Shown: positions 9,111-17,439 of the stretch, one piece after another
Position numbering within the stretch: position 1 is the first letter of the stretch
How the letters are laid out: each line of letters opens with the position of its first letter
Source of the DNA: Pseudomonas lactis
GTDB lineage: Bacteria; Pseudomonadota; Gammaproteobacteria; Pseudomonadales; Pseudomonadaceae
DNA: 64,000 nt
Direction: 5' to 3'
NCBI RefSeq assembly: GCF_001439845.1
Contig: NZ_JYLO01000001.1
Span: forward strand, 124,001 to 188,000
Translations under genes and position numbers: made by a program
The notes under the pieces: model-generated
Told to the model about the DNA's origin: nothing
The model's database searches: none
The model's input: only the letters and a program-made list of their open reading frames with translations

Positions 9111-9558
9111 ACCTGATGTGAGCGGCCAGTCCTGCCAGCGCTTTATCATCTGCCCTGGCCGCGTCATGGGAGGAGACATAGCCTTCATAACGCTCAAAAT
9201 ATTTGTCCTGGGTCGAACTGATTTTTTTGAAGGCGCTATCTTCCCCGGTCCCGTGCATCGGGAATAATTTGGCGTGCAGATGATCGACGCCATAACCCTC
9301 CAGAATCATGCCCGTTCTAGCCACACCTTTTAGCGCTTTGTCCAAAAGCTTCGCCGTCTTCTTGGCTGCGATGACCAAGTCACACAGCACGGTGTCCGGT
9401 TCGGCAAACGCATAGCTGCCGTGATGGGTTTTGGGGATAACCACACTGAACCCCGGCGTATTGGGAAATATGGAGAGAAAGGCCATGTGGGTCTGGTCTT
9501 CCCACAGGAGGTGGGAGGGTGCAGTACCGCGGGCAATGCTGCAAAAAATACAGTCCAT
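9097..9558 (-). CDS. HIT-family nucleotide-binding protein
   Basis: 153 residues from ATG 9558 (MDCIFCSIARG), chosen because GAGGAAG lies 8 bp upstream; an in-frame ATG at 9633 would add 25 residues that are not HIT-like. The N-terminal CIFC zinc-type motif, a PKTHHGSY segment and the histidine triad region VDHLHAKLFP identify the HIT superfamily, whose members hydrolyse nucleotide phosphoesters or phosphoramidates. The triad reads H-L-H-A-K, so Lys replaces the third histidine. The stop codon lies within a REP-like half-element. Its role in a sulfur locus is unknown; adenylylsulfate hydrolysis is one possibility within the family, purely inferred. Confidence 0.8.
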   Translation of the reverse strand: MDCIFCSIARGTAPSHLLWEDQTHMAFLSIFPNTPGFSVVIPKTHHGSYAFAEPDTVLCDLVIAAKKTAKLLDKALKGVARTGMILEGYGVDHLHAKLFPMHGTGEDSAFKKISSTQDKYFERYEGYVSSHDAARADDKALAGLAAHIRSFAG

Positions 9559-9663
9559 CAAATGCGCTTCCTCGTGCGAGTCAAAAGGTAGACCCTCTTG
9601 TATGTGATCTTTGTTATCTAACGATGACTTCACTGACGTTGCGGGCCGCTGTTCACCGCTTAG

Positions 9664-10608
9664 TCAGACCGCAATATTTTCCAACGCATAAACATCCTCG
9701 TCCCTCTCGTCAATCTCCTTGATCTGCTCAATCATCGCCTGCGCCAGCGGCGACAACCGATACCCTGCGCGGCTGACGATTCCGTAGCGGGTGTAGCGCT
9801 CCTCCAGGTTTTCGTCCAATCCCTCAATCTGCAAACACACCAACTCGCCCCGTGCCATGTGCAGCACGTCGCTGTTGGCGCTGACGATGCCGATGGCGTC
9901 CGAGCGCAGCACCACGCCCATCAGGCTGTAGCCGTTTTCGCATTCCACATTGGGCTGGTAATCCGGCCGGCCGCTGAGGTCGACGATGACTTTGCGCAGG
10001 TTCGGCGGGCGGATGGTCACTGCCAGCGGGTAGCTCATCAGCTCGGCGGCGCTGACGCTGTGGCGTGCGGCCAAGGGGTGCCCGGCGCGGCAGCAGAAGT
10101 GCCAACGGCGCGGGCGCAGGCGGTGGGTGTGGTAGTCGGGGTTGGCTTCGAAGTGGCGGGTGTCGGCGACGAAGAATTCGAACTCTTCGCTGAGCAGGCG
10201 CTTGCCCAGGCTTTGCCAGTCGTCCACCTGGAACTGCACGCGGGCCTTGGGGTAGCGCCCGATAAAACTGCCGATGGCACATGGGACTAACCCAGCTGCC
10301 GGCGCGGGGCCGCAACCGAAACGCAGTTCACCGGCTTCCAGTCCGTTGAACTGGCTGATTTCGTTGGCCAGTTGTTGTGCGCCGCTAACCAGGCGCCGTG
10401 CATGTTCGAGCATTACCTGGCCTTGCTTGGTGGGCGCCAGGTCTTTGCGGCCACGGTCCACCAGTTGGCAGCCGGCACTGTGTTCCAGGGCCTGGATGCT
10501 GCGGCTGAACGCCGACTGCGACAGGTTCACCGCTGCTGCTGCCGCGACGAAACTGCGTTGTTCGGCGAGGGCGATGAAGTGGCGAAGCTGGCGCAGGTCG
10601 ATATGCAT
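9664..10608 (-). CDS. sftR: LysR-family regulator, SftR-like
   Basis: 314 residues from ATG 10608 (MHIDLRQLRHFIALAEQRSF). The HTH is at about residues 20-50 (AAAVNLSQSAFSRSIQALE), then a substrate domain with FGCGPAPA. It is divergent from the TonB-dependent receptor at 10764 with a 155-bp shared promoter region, the arrangement of sftR and sftP in P. putida S-313, where SftR activates sulfate-ester metabolism. A paralogue sits at 5189-6109, so which one is the true SftR equivalent is uncertain; position next to sftP favours this gene. Confidence 0.8.
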   Translation of the reverse strand: MHIDLRQLRHFIALAEQRSFVAAAAAVNLSQSAFSRSIQALEHSAGCQLVDRGRKDLAPTKQGQVMLEHARRLVSGAQQLANEISQFNGLEAGELRFGCGPAPAAGLVPCAIGSFIGRYPKARVQFQVDDWQSLGKRLLSEEFEFFVADTRHFEANPDYHTHRLRPRRWHFCCRAGHPLAARHSVSAAELMSYPLAVTIRPPNLRKVIVDLSGRPDYQPNVECENGYSLMGVVLRSDAIGIVSANSDVLHMARGELVCLQIEGLDENLEERYTRYGIVSRAGYRLSPLAQAMIEQIKEIDERDEDVYALENIAV

Positions 10609-10711
10609 TTTTCACATCAAAAATATCCGGGAAATGCATTGGCTATGCATTACGTCGACTCCTTATAAAGGCTATCTCTTATGCAGTAAATGTTCGTAAA
10701 AACATAAATAA

Positions 10712-10727
10712 ATAACCTTTAGGAATA
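10712..10727 (+). promoter_or_regulatory. Possible CysB-type box in the sftR-sftP gap
   Basis: ATAACCTTTAGGAATA sits 37 bp before the sftP start. Near-identical 16-mers occur upstream of sfnB (CTAACTTTTAGGAATA) and tauA (ATAACTTTTTCGAATT). The recurrence before sulfur genes suggests a shared sulfur-starvation operator; the identity of the binding protein is inference. Confidence 0.5.
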
Positions 10728-10763
10728 TAAGGCGACGAATATTCCGGGGTTCTGGAGCCGCTT

Positions 10764-13079
10764 ATGAGTCTGTTCAAGTCCTTGCCCCTGGCTATGTTGG
10801 TGGCCGGCAGCACCAGTTGGTCGCCGGCCCAGGCCGCTGAAAACCCCGCGCCTGCCGGCAAGGGCGAAAGCGCCAGTGGCCAACTGGAAACTGTCACGGT
10901 CACTGCCCGGCGGCGTACCGAAAGTGCCCAGGCCGTGCCGACGCCCATGAGCGTGGTCGGCGGCCAGGCCCTGGAAACCCAGCGGGTGTATCGCATCCAG
11001 GATTTGCAGCAATTGGTGCCCAGCGTCAACGTCGCCTATATGCATGCGCGCCAGTCCAGCGTGTCGATCCGCGGCCTGGGCAACAACCCGGCCAGCGATG
11101 GCCTGGAAGGCAGCGTGGGGCTGTATATCGACAACGTCTACCTGGGGCGCCCGGGCATGGCGGTGTTCGACCTGATGGACATCGAGCAGCTTGAGGTTTT
11201 GCGCGGTCCCCAGGGTACGTTGTTCGGCAAGAACACCACCGCTGGCGTGATCAATATCAGCACCCGCGCGCCGAGTTTTACCCCAGAGCGCAGCATCGAA
11301 ACCTCCCTGGGCGAGGACGGTTATTTCCAGACCAAGGGCACGATTTCCGGACCCCTGACCGATGACCTGGCGGGGCGTTTCTCGGCCTATCGCACGCGCA
11401 GCGACGGCGATATCAAGAATGAACATGACGGCCATGATCTGAACGGCGGCTCCCGCCAGGGCTTTCGCGGGCAACTGCTGTACAAACCCAGCGAGGCCTT
11501 CAACCTGCGCTGGATCGGCGACTACAACGAAGAAGACTCCAGCGCCGGCACCCGCGTGCTGTACAGCACCGGGCCGACCATCAATGGCACCAACCTGTAT
11601 CAATCCCGGGCCAACGCGGCAGGCGCCACCCTGGTGGACGGCACCCATCGCAAGGTCAACCTGGACAACGACCAGCACGTCACGGTGTTCCAGGGCGGTA
11701 CGTCGCTGGAAGCCAACTGGACGCTGCCCAGCGACTTCACCCTGACCTCGGTGAGTTCGTACCGCTGGTGGAATTTCACCCCGCGCAACGATGACGGCCT
11801 CAATGTACCGGCGTCGTATAACGCCGGGGTTTCGGTGGAAGATAAGCAGTGGTCCCAGGAGTTTCGCCTGGCGTCGCCCAGCGGTGGTTTCTTCGATTAC
11901 GTACTCGGCGCTTACTACTTCGGCTCCGACCTGGATAACAAATCCTTTGCCTACTACGGGCCCAAGGCCGATATCTGGAACGGCACGCCTGCCGGTGCGT
12001 TGAGCAATGTGAGCAGTGTGGGCAACGGGCATATCCGCACCGACAGCTTCGCGCTGTTCGCCCAAGGCACCTGGCACCTGACCGAGCGCCTGGATTTCAC
12101 CGCCGGTGTGCGCGGCACCTATGAAGAAAAAAGCGCCTGGGTCACGCGCAATGCGCCAGTCGGTGGCGCGGCGGTCAGCGGGCCTGCCGCCACGGCGCGG
12201 CGTGGGCGTACCGGGGCCTATGATTCAGGCGACCTGTCGCAATACAGCGCCACGCCGTCGGGGCTGCTCAACCTCAGTTATCACTTCAACGAAAACCTGC
12301 TGGGCTACGCGACGCTGTCCCATGGCGAGAAATCCGGCGGTGTGAACCTGGCGGTGGGGTCTGCGCCGACAGCCGGAGCCGACTCGTTGCTGATTGGCAC
12401 CGAGCGCGCCAACAACGCCGAGATGGGTTTCAAGAGCACGTTGTGGGACCGCCGCCTGCAGCTCAATGCCAACCTGTTCTGGACCCAGGTCAACGGCTAC
12501 CAGACCAACGCCTACGACCAGGACAACCGCGTGCAGTACCTGACCAACGCCGGCTCGGTGCGCTCGCGGGGCGTGGAAGTGGAAAGCACCCTGGTGCCGA
12601 TCAAGGGCCTGACCCTGAACATCAACGGCTCCTTCAATGACGTGACGTACCTGTCTTACAAGGATGCGCCATGCCCGCCGGAAACCAGCCTGCGTCCCGG
12701 TGCGCCGGCGTCCTGCGACTTGAGCGGCCATCAGGTAGTGGGCGCCTCCAAGTGGATCGCCAACGCCAACGGCGAGTACAAGTGGAACCTGGCGAACGGC
12801 TTCGAACCCTATGTCACCGCCAGCTACGCGTTCCGTTCCAAGGCGGTGGGCACGGTGGAAGATTCCGACTACGGGCAGATCCCGGCGTATGCGGTGGTCA
12901 ACCTGTCTACCGGTTTGCGCGGCGACTATGACCAAGGGCAGTGGGATGTGTCGCTGTGGCTGAAAAACGCCTTCGACAAAACCTACTACACCACTCTGTG
13001 GACCGGCGGTAACGGCGGTTACGAGGGCTTGCTGGGCACGCCGCGCACCTTAGGCGTGACTGGGCGCTACGACTTCTAG
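10764..13079 (+). CDS. sftP: TonB-dependent outer-membrane receptor for sulfate esters
   Basis: 771 residues from ATG 10764, with GGAG 7 bp upstream. A signal peptide (about residues 1-27, ending SPAQA) precedes a TonB-box-like ETVTVTARRR. The plug domain has SVSIRGLGNNP and IEQLEVLRGPQGTLFGKNTTAGVINI, followed by a 22-strand-type barrel ending in a C-terminal phenylalanine (GRYDF). It should pull bulky sulfate esters across the outer membrane using a TonB-ExbBD complex; one is encoded 2.8 kb downstream. The symbol rests on the divergent LysR gene and the ats neighbourhood. Its last 30 bp overlap the convergent MFS gene. Confidence 0.85.
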   Translation: MSLFKSLPLAMLVAGSTSWSPAQAAENPAPAGKGESASGQLETVTVTARRRTESAQAVPTPMSVVGGQALETQRVYRIQDLQQLVPSVNVAYMHARQSSVSIRGLGNNPASDGLEGSVGLYIDNVYLGRPGMAVFDLMDIEQLEVLRGPQGTLFGKNTTAGVINISTRAPSFTPERSIETSLGEDGYFQTKGTISGPLTDDLAGRFSAYRTRSDGDIKNEHDGHDLNGGSRQGFRGQLLYKPSEAFNLRWIGDYNEEDSSAGTRVLYSTGPTINGTNLYQSRANAAGATLVDGTHRKVNLDNDQHVTVFQGGTSLEANWTLPSDFTLTSVSSYRWWNFTPRNDDGLNVPASYNAGVSVEDKQWSQEFRLASPSGGFFDYVLGAYYFGSDLDNKSFAYYGPKADIWNGTPAGALSNVSSVGNGHIRTDSFALFAQGTWHLTERLDFTAGVRGTYEEKSAWVTRNAPVGGAAVSGPAATARRGRTGAYDSGDLSQYSATPSGLLNLSYHFNENLLGYATLSHGEKSGGVNLAVGSAPTAGADSLLIGTERANNAEMGFKSTLWDRRLQLNANLFWTQVNGYQTNAYDQDNRVQYLTNAGSVRSRGVEVESTLVPIKGLTLNINGSFNDVTYLSYKDAPCPPETSLRPGAPASCDLSGHQVVGASKWIANANGEYKWNLANGFEPYVTASYAFRSKAVGTVEDSDYGQIPAYAVVNLSTGLRGDYDQGQWDVSLWLKNAFDKTYYTTLWTGGNGGYEGLLGTPRTLGVTGRYDF

Positions 13080-14237
13080 GTCGGTGCGATAGGTGGCCGG
13101 GCTGAACACCCGCGTCACCAGCAGCATCGCCACTACCGTCACCGTCAGCACCACCCAGGCACTGACAAAGTTGCCGGTAAGCTCGCGCAGCCAGCCGGTC
13201 AGCCACGGCGAAATCGCATTGATCAAAAAGCCCACGCCTTGCACGAACGCCGCCAGTTGCCCCGCTTGGCGAGGGTCGCGATGGTGGTCGAGGGTCAGCA
13301 GCAGGCTCAGGGCGAAACAGGCGCCCAGGCCGAAGCCGCACAAGGCCACCCACAGGTGAGGATATTCCTGCGGCGCAATGATCAGGCCCAGGTAGCCAAT
13401 GGTTTGCGCCAACAGGCTGATGCTGAGCAATGGGCGACGGTCGATACCGCGTTGCGCCAGCACTGGCATCAGCAGGGCGGCCGTCACCTGAAAAATCGTC
13501 ATGAACGCCAGCAATGAACCGCTGGGCAGCATGCCCCAACCCAGTTGCTGATAGTAGGCGGGCAGCCACGCGACCATGCTCATGTAGCCGCAATTGACCA
13601 GGCCGAAATACAGCGCCAGCAGCCAGGCGCGGCGGTTGCGTAACCCTTTGAACGCAGGCGCCTGCTGTGGATTTCGCGCCGCGCCCAGCGGCAGCCAGGC
13701 CCACAGCAGCAGTGCCCCCAGCGCCGGCAGGAGCCACACACCCAATCCCGCCTGCCATTGCTCGAAATACGTGGCCACTACCGGGCTGAACAACGCCGCC
13801 AGCCCACCGCCGGCCATCAGCGAAGCTGAGTACACCCCCATCGCCACCGGCACGCGGTGATGGAATTCGCGCTTGATCATCGCCGGCACCAACGCCTGGA
13901 TCAGCGCCACGCCCGCGCCGCCGAGCAGCGCGGTCACCAGCAGTGCCGAAGCCTGGCCCATCAGCCAGCGCGCCAGGCACGCCAGCAGAATCATCAACAA
14001 GCCCAGGGCGATGCCGCGACGCTCGCCCAGGCGCGCCTCCACGCGCACGCCGACCAGTGCCACCAACCCCATGCAGATCACCGGCAGGCTGGTGAGCAGG
14101 GCGCTGCTCTGAAAGCTCAGGCCGGTGGCCTGGCGAATCTCGCCGAGCAGCGGGCTGATGGAGCTGAGGATGGGGCGCAGGTTCAGGCCGAGCACCACCA
14201 GCAGGCCCCAGCCGGCGAGGGATTTATTCAGGCTCAT
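13050..14237 (-). CDS. MFS transporter, CynX/NimT type
   Basis: 395 residues, about 12 hydrophobic segments. The opening GWGLLVVLGLNLRPILSSISPLLGEIRQATGL is characteristic of the CynX/NimT (cyanate/2-nitroimidazole) branch of the major facilitator superfamily. The substrate is not identifiable. The start overlaps the end of the upstream deaminase gene by 14 bp, so the two are co-transcribed. The 3' end overlaps sftP tail to tail by 30 bp. Confidence 0.85.
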   Translation of the reverse strand: MSLNKSLAGWGLLVVLGLNLRPILSSISPLLGEIRQATGLSFQSSALLTSLPVICMGLVALVGVRVEARLGERRGIALGLLMILLACLARWLMGQASALLVTALLGGAGVALIQALVPAMIKREFHHRVPVAMGVYSASLMAGGGLAALFSPVVATYFEQWQAGLGVWLLPALGALLLWAWLPLGAARNPQQAPAFKGLRNRRAWLLALYFGLVNCGYMSMVAWLPAYYQQLGWGMLPSGSLLAFMTIFQVTAALLMPVLAQRGIDRRPLLSISLLAQTIGYLGLIIAPQEYPHLWVALCGFGLGACFALSLLLTLDHHRDPRQAGQLAAFVQGVGFLINAISPWLTGWLRELTGNFVSAWVVLTVTVVAMLLVTRVFSPATYRTDLEVVAPSHA

Positions 14238-14685
14238 GCAGGGTTTTCCACTGATGATACAGCGCAGTCATTGCGGCGTCGGGAAGGTGCTGGATGGGCA
14301 GGCGTTGCGCGCCGATAGGCAGGCCGACCTGTTGGCCAATGGCTGCGGTCGACAGGCCGTACGGCTCGGCCATTTCGTTGCTGGCGGCAAACACTACGCG
14401 TTCTACACCGCACAGGTACATGGCGCTCAAGCACATCGGGCAAGGCTGTCCGCTGGCATAGATCACGCACCCTTCCAGGCGTGCACCCAGCTGCCGGCTC
14501 GCTGCGCGAATTGCCAGCAGCTCGGCGTGGGCGGTGGGGTCCTGGGTCAGGTGGATCTCATTCACGGCTTCCACCAGCACTTCACCGTTGCGCGTCAGCA
14601 CCGCACCGAAGGGGCGGCCACCTTGGGCGACGTTGGCGCGGGCCAAGGCGATAGCGCGTTGCAGGTGTGGTTGATCGTCGGTCAT
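14224..14685 (-). CDS. Nucleoside/guanine deaminase-like protein
   Basis: 153 residues. The CDA-fold zinc site is complete: HAELLAIRAAS (H-A-E) and PCPMCLSA (P-C-x-x-C). Length and spacing match the cytidine/deoxycytidylate deaminase-like family that includes guanine deaminase GuaD and TadA; the short tail favours a free-base or nucleoside deaminase over tRNA deaminase. It is cotranscribed with the MFS gene, which could supply or export its substrate (inference). It is divergent from a LysR gene at 14779, the likely regulator. Confidence 0.8.
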   Translation of the reverse strand: MTDDQPHLQRAIALARANVAQGGRPFGAVLTRNGEVLVEAVNEIHLTQDPTAHAELLAIRAASRQLGARLEGCVIYASGQPCPMCLSAMYLCGVERVVFAASNEMAEPYGLSTAAIGQQVGLPIGAQRLPIQHLPDAAMTALYHQWKTLHEPE

Positions 14686-14778
14686 ACAAGGCCCCCGGGC
14701 GCGATGAAAGGTGAAGTATGGTCAGCCACCGGGGTATGCTGAAATTAAATATAAACATGCCAATCAGTGGCAAACGCA

Positions 14779-15642
14779 ATGGTGATGACGTTGTTCGACC
14801 CCGTGTTGTTGCGCAGCTTTGTCGCCGTGGTGGACTGCGGCAATTTTACCCGCGCCGCCGAGCGCCTGCATTTGACTCAATCCACCGTCAGCCAACAGAT
14901 CCGCCGTCTGGAAGACGCAGTGGCCTGTCAGTTATTGGACCGCGATCAGCGCCGGGTAGTGGCCACCGCCGAGGGTGAGCGTCTGCTCGCGTATGCGCGC
15001 CGTATTCTCGCGTTGCACGAAGAGGCCGCCGACGTGCTGATCAACCAGCAAAGCGACGGCGTGTTGCGCCTCGGCGTGCCGGAGGATTTCGCCGCCGAGC
15101 GCCTGATGCCGCTGCTATCGGCGTTTGTGGTGGCCTATCCACGGGTGCGACTGGAGGTCACCAGCGGGCTGGGCCCTGAATTGCAGCGCCAGTACCGGGG
15201 CGGTGAGTTCGATGTGTTGCTGGTCAAGCAGATGGGCGACAGCGACGACTGTGTGGCGTCGTGGCCGGAGCCCTTGTATTGGGTCGACAGCCTGAGCACG
15301 CCGGCGCTGGGCCGTGACCCGCTGCCGCTGGTGGCTTTCCCGGTGGGCGGCCTGTACCGCAACGACATGCTGCACCATCTTGAGCGTGCCGGTTGGCGTT
15401 GGCGCATCGGCTATTCCAGCGCCAGCCTGGCCAGTGTGTGCTCGGCGGTGGCGGCAGGCTTGGGCATCAGTTTATTGCCAGAACGGGTGTTGCAACCGGG
15501 CCATCGCATACTCGGCCCAGAAAGTGGCTTGCCAGCTGTTCATGGCGTGCGATTGGCCTTGTATGGTCGCAGTGGCTTGGGCGCAGCGGGCCAGAGTTTG
15601 TTGGATGAGTTGCTGGCGTTGTGTAGTGGAAACCCGCACTGA
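14779..15642 (+). CDS. LysR-family regulator
   Basis: 287 residues from ATG 14779; GTG 14767 and ATG 14785 are alternatives in frame and no ribosome site decides. FDPVLLRSFVAVVDCGNFTRAA opens the HTH, with LTQSTVSQQIRRLEDAV and LLDRDQRRVVATAEG following. This is the branch of LysR regulators with the FDPxxLRxF start. Divergence from the deaminase-MFS pair (about 90 bp between starts) suggests it regulates that pair. It is not closely similar to the two SftR-like regulators upstream. Confidence 0.85.
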   Translation: MVMTLFDPVLLRSFVAVVDCGNFTRAAERLHLTQSTVSQQIRRLEDAVACQLLDRDQRRVVATAEGERLLAYARRILALHEEAADVLINQQSDGVLRLGVPEDFAAERLMPLLSAFVVAYPRVRLEVTSGLGPELQRQYRGGEFDVLLVKQMGDSDDCVASWPEPLYWVDSLSTPALGRDPLPLVAFPVGGLYRNDMLHHLERAGWRWRIGYSSASLASVCSAVAAGLGISLLPERVLQPGHRILGPESGLPAVHGVRLALYGRSGLGAAGQSLLDELLALCSGNPH

Positions 15643-15767
15643 GCCATACCTTTGCTGAATATTTTGTATGCCTTTAGGGCATTGAAAAACGACGGCTTGA
15701 AGCCAGGCCACGTACCCCGTGGCTTTGGCGTTAACGGCTGTTTTATATATGCAATTTTGTTCTATTT

Positions 15768-15783
15768 ATAACTTTAAAGATTA
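15768..15783 (+). promoter_or_regulatory. Possible CysB-type box upstream of tonB
   Basis: ATAACTTTAAAGATTA matches the sfnB-type 16-mer CTAACTTTTAGGAATA at most positions and lies 95 bp before tonB and 40 bp before its leader hairpin. It would tie this TonB system to sulfur control. Weaker than the sftP and sfnB copies. Confidence 0.3.
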
Positions 15784-15822
15784 CTTTAAGAGATAAGTGT
15801 CTGGCCCCGATGATTCAGCCCT

Positions 15823-15855
15823 CGACGGGCCTTCACGTAGGCCCCGTCGGTTTTT
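15823..15855 (+). terminator. Terminator-like hairpin in the tonB leader (possible attenuator)
   Basis: CGACGGGCC (15823-15831) pairs with GGCCCCGTCG (15840-15849) with one bulged base, followed by TTTTT at 15851. It ends 22 bp before the tonB start. An upstream GGCCC (15803-15807) can pair with GGGCC (15827-15831), an alternative fold that would disrupt the terminator stem. Position before a coding region rather than after one suggests attenuation or a short leader RNA; this is inference. Confidence 0.5.
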
Positions 15856-15877
15856 CAAAACCGCAGGGAGTGAATCA

Positions 15878-16690
15878 ATGGGCAATGTCCAGACCGCCGC
15901 CAGTGCACCCGAGGCGCAGTGGCGCCAGGCACCGAGTGGTGAGTTGGTCGACCTTGGCCGGCCGCATCGCGCGCCGTTGGGGCAATTGCGCCTGCAGAAG
16001 ACCCCGAAGCGTTTTTCCAGCCGCCGCGAAGGGGTTTTGCTCGGGTTGCTGGTGTTGGCGCTGCACGGTGCAGTGATCTATTGGGTGAGCCAGAAACCCA
16101 CGCCGGTGCTGCCGATTGTGCCGCCGGAAATTCCACCGATGACCATCGAATTTTCCCAGCCGGCGCCGCCGGTGGTTGAACCGCCACCGCCTGTACCGCC
16201 ACCACCGCCTCCGCCTGTGGTCGAGCCACCGCCGCCGGTGGTGGATGAGTTGGCGGCCAAGCCGGCGCCGCCCAAACCCATTGTGAAACCCAAGCCCAAG
16301 CCCGTGCCTAAACCTGAGCCCAAGCCGGCCCCCAAGGCCGTCGAGCAGCCACCTGCACCACCGACGCCAGCGCCACCTGCACCGCCCGCACCTGCGGCGC
16401 CAGAGCCGGTGACGCCTGCTTCGGCCAACGCCGCGTACCTGAAAAACCCGGCGCCGGAATACCCGTCACTGGCTCAGCGCCGCGGTTGGGAAGGCACGGT
16501 GTTGCTGCGCGTGCAGGTGCTGGCCAGCGGTAAACCGGGTGAGATCCAGGTGCAAAAAAGCAGCGGTCGCCAGCAGTTGGATGACGCGGCATTGGCAGCG
16601 GTGAAGCGCTGGAGTTTCGTGCCCGCCAAGCAGGGCGATGTGGCCCAGAACGGCTGGGTCAGCGTACCCATCGATTTCAAGATCCATTAA
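15878..16690 (+). CDS. tonB: Energy transducer TonB
   Basis: 270 residues from ATG 15878, with AGGGAG 7 bp upstream; the open frame begins earlier at 15797 but includes the leader hairpin. A 50-residue cytoplasmic N-terminus precedes one membrane helix at about 51-70 (GVLLGLLVLALHGAVIYWV) with a histidine (H63) in the position of the essential TonB histidine. A long Pro-rich Pro-Lys/Pro-Glu spacer follows at about 74-205. The C-terminal TonB domain starts at YPSLAQRRGWEGTVLLRV and ends WSFVPAKQG. First gene of tonB-exbB-exbD. Its position between sftP and other sulfur genes suggests it energises SftP-type uptake. Confidence 0.9.
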   Translation: MGNVQTAASAPEAQWRQAPSGELVDLGRPHRAPLGQLRLQKTPKRFSSRREGVLLGLLVLALHGAVIYWVSQKPTPVLPIVPPEIPPMTIEFSQPAPPVVEPPPPVPPPPPPPVVEPPPPVVDELAAKPAPPKPIVKPKPKPVPKPEPKPAPKAVEQPPAPPTPAPPAPPAPAAPEPVTPASANAAYLKNPAPEYPSLAQRRGWEGTVLLRVQVLASGKPGEIQVQKSSGRQQLDDAALAAVKRWSFVPAKQGDVAQNGWVSVPIDFKIH

Positions 16691-16718
16691 CTATTCAGCG
16701 GCGCAGAGGGAAAACATC

Positions 16719-17438
16719 ATGGCATTGGCATCTCCACTTGAATCCATCGAAAGCGCGGTGATCTGGCTGCTGGTGGCCTTTTCGGTCGCCACCTGGGGCC
16801 TGGCCTTGCTCAAGGGCGTGCAGTTCGGTCGCCTCAAGGCCCAGGATCGCAAGTTTCACAAACAGTTCTGGGCGGCATCGAGCCTCGACTCGGCCGCCGA
16901 ACTCGCCGACACCCAGCCTGGCGCCGCCGCCCGTGTAGCCCAAGCTGGCTATGCCGCGATCCAGGTGGGCGATACCACCCACGCTGCGGATTTGAGCCAG
17001 GCGATCAATCACCAGGACCGCCTCGAACGCGCCCTGCGCCAGCAAATCGTGCGCGAGCGCCGCTCCCTGGAGACCGGCCTGGCCGTAGTTGCCAGTATCG
17101 GCAGCACCTCGCCGTTTATCGGCCTGTTTGGCACCGTGTGGGGCATCATGGAAGCGCTGAAGGGGATCAGCGCCGCCGGGTCCGCCAGCCTGGAAACCGT
17201 GGCAGGCCCGATCGGGGCGGCGCTGGTCGCGACCGGCGTGGGGATCGCCGTCGCGGTGCCTGCGGTGTTGGTCTACAACTATTTCCTGCGCCGCCTGAAG
17301 CTGACGGCGGCAGACCTGGATGACTTTGCCCACGACTTCTACAGCCTGGCGCAGAAGAACTCATTCCGCGTGCTGTTGCATCCGACACTGACCAAAGCCA
17401 GCGTCGCCAGCCCGCAAAAAGTGAAGGAGGCGTCCTGA
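16719..17438 (+). CDS. exbB: TonB-system proton channel ExbB
   Basis: 239 residues from ATG 16719, with AGAGGG 8 bp upstream; the frame is open earlier but only as overlap with tonB. The MotA/TolQ/ExbB fold is seen in an N-terminal helix (AVIWLLVAFSVATWGLALL) and in two C-terminal helices around IGSTSPFIGLFGTVWGIMEAL and GPIGAALVATGVGIAVAVPAVLVYNYF. It forms the proton-conducting pentamer that drives TonB. It is 28 bp after tonB and 1 bp before exbD. Confidence 0.92.
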   Translation: MALASPLESIESAVIWLLVAFSVATWGLALLKGVQFGRLKAQDRKFHKQFWAASSLDSAAELADTQPGAAARVAQAGYAAIQVGDTTHAADLSQAINHQDRLERALRQQIVRERRSLETGLAVVASIGSTSPFIGLFGTVWGIMEALKGISAAGSASLETVAGPIGAALVATGVGIAVAVPAVLVYNYFLRRLKLTAADLDDFAHDFYSLAQKNSFRVLLHPTLTKASVASPQKVKEAS

Positions 17439-17439
17439 C

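Noticed and set aside
16078..16428. Glycine-rich open frame resembling a PE-PGRS protein
   Set aside because: It is the antisense reading of the proline-rich spacer of TonB.
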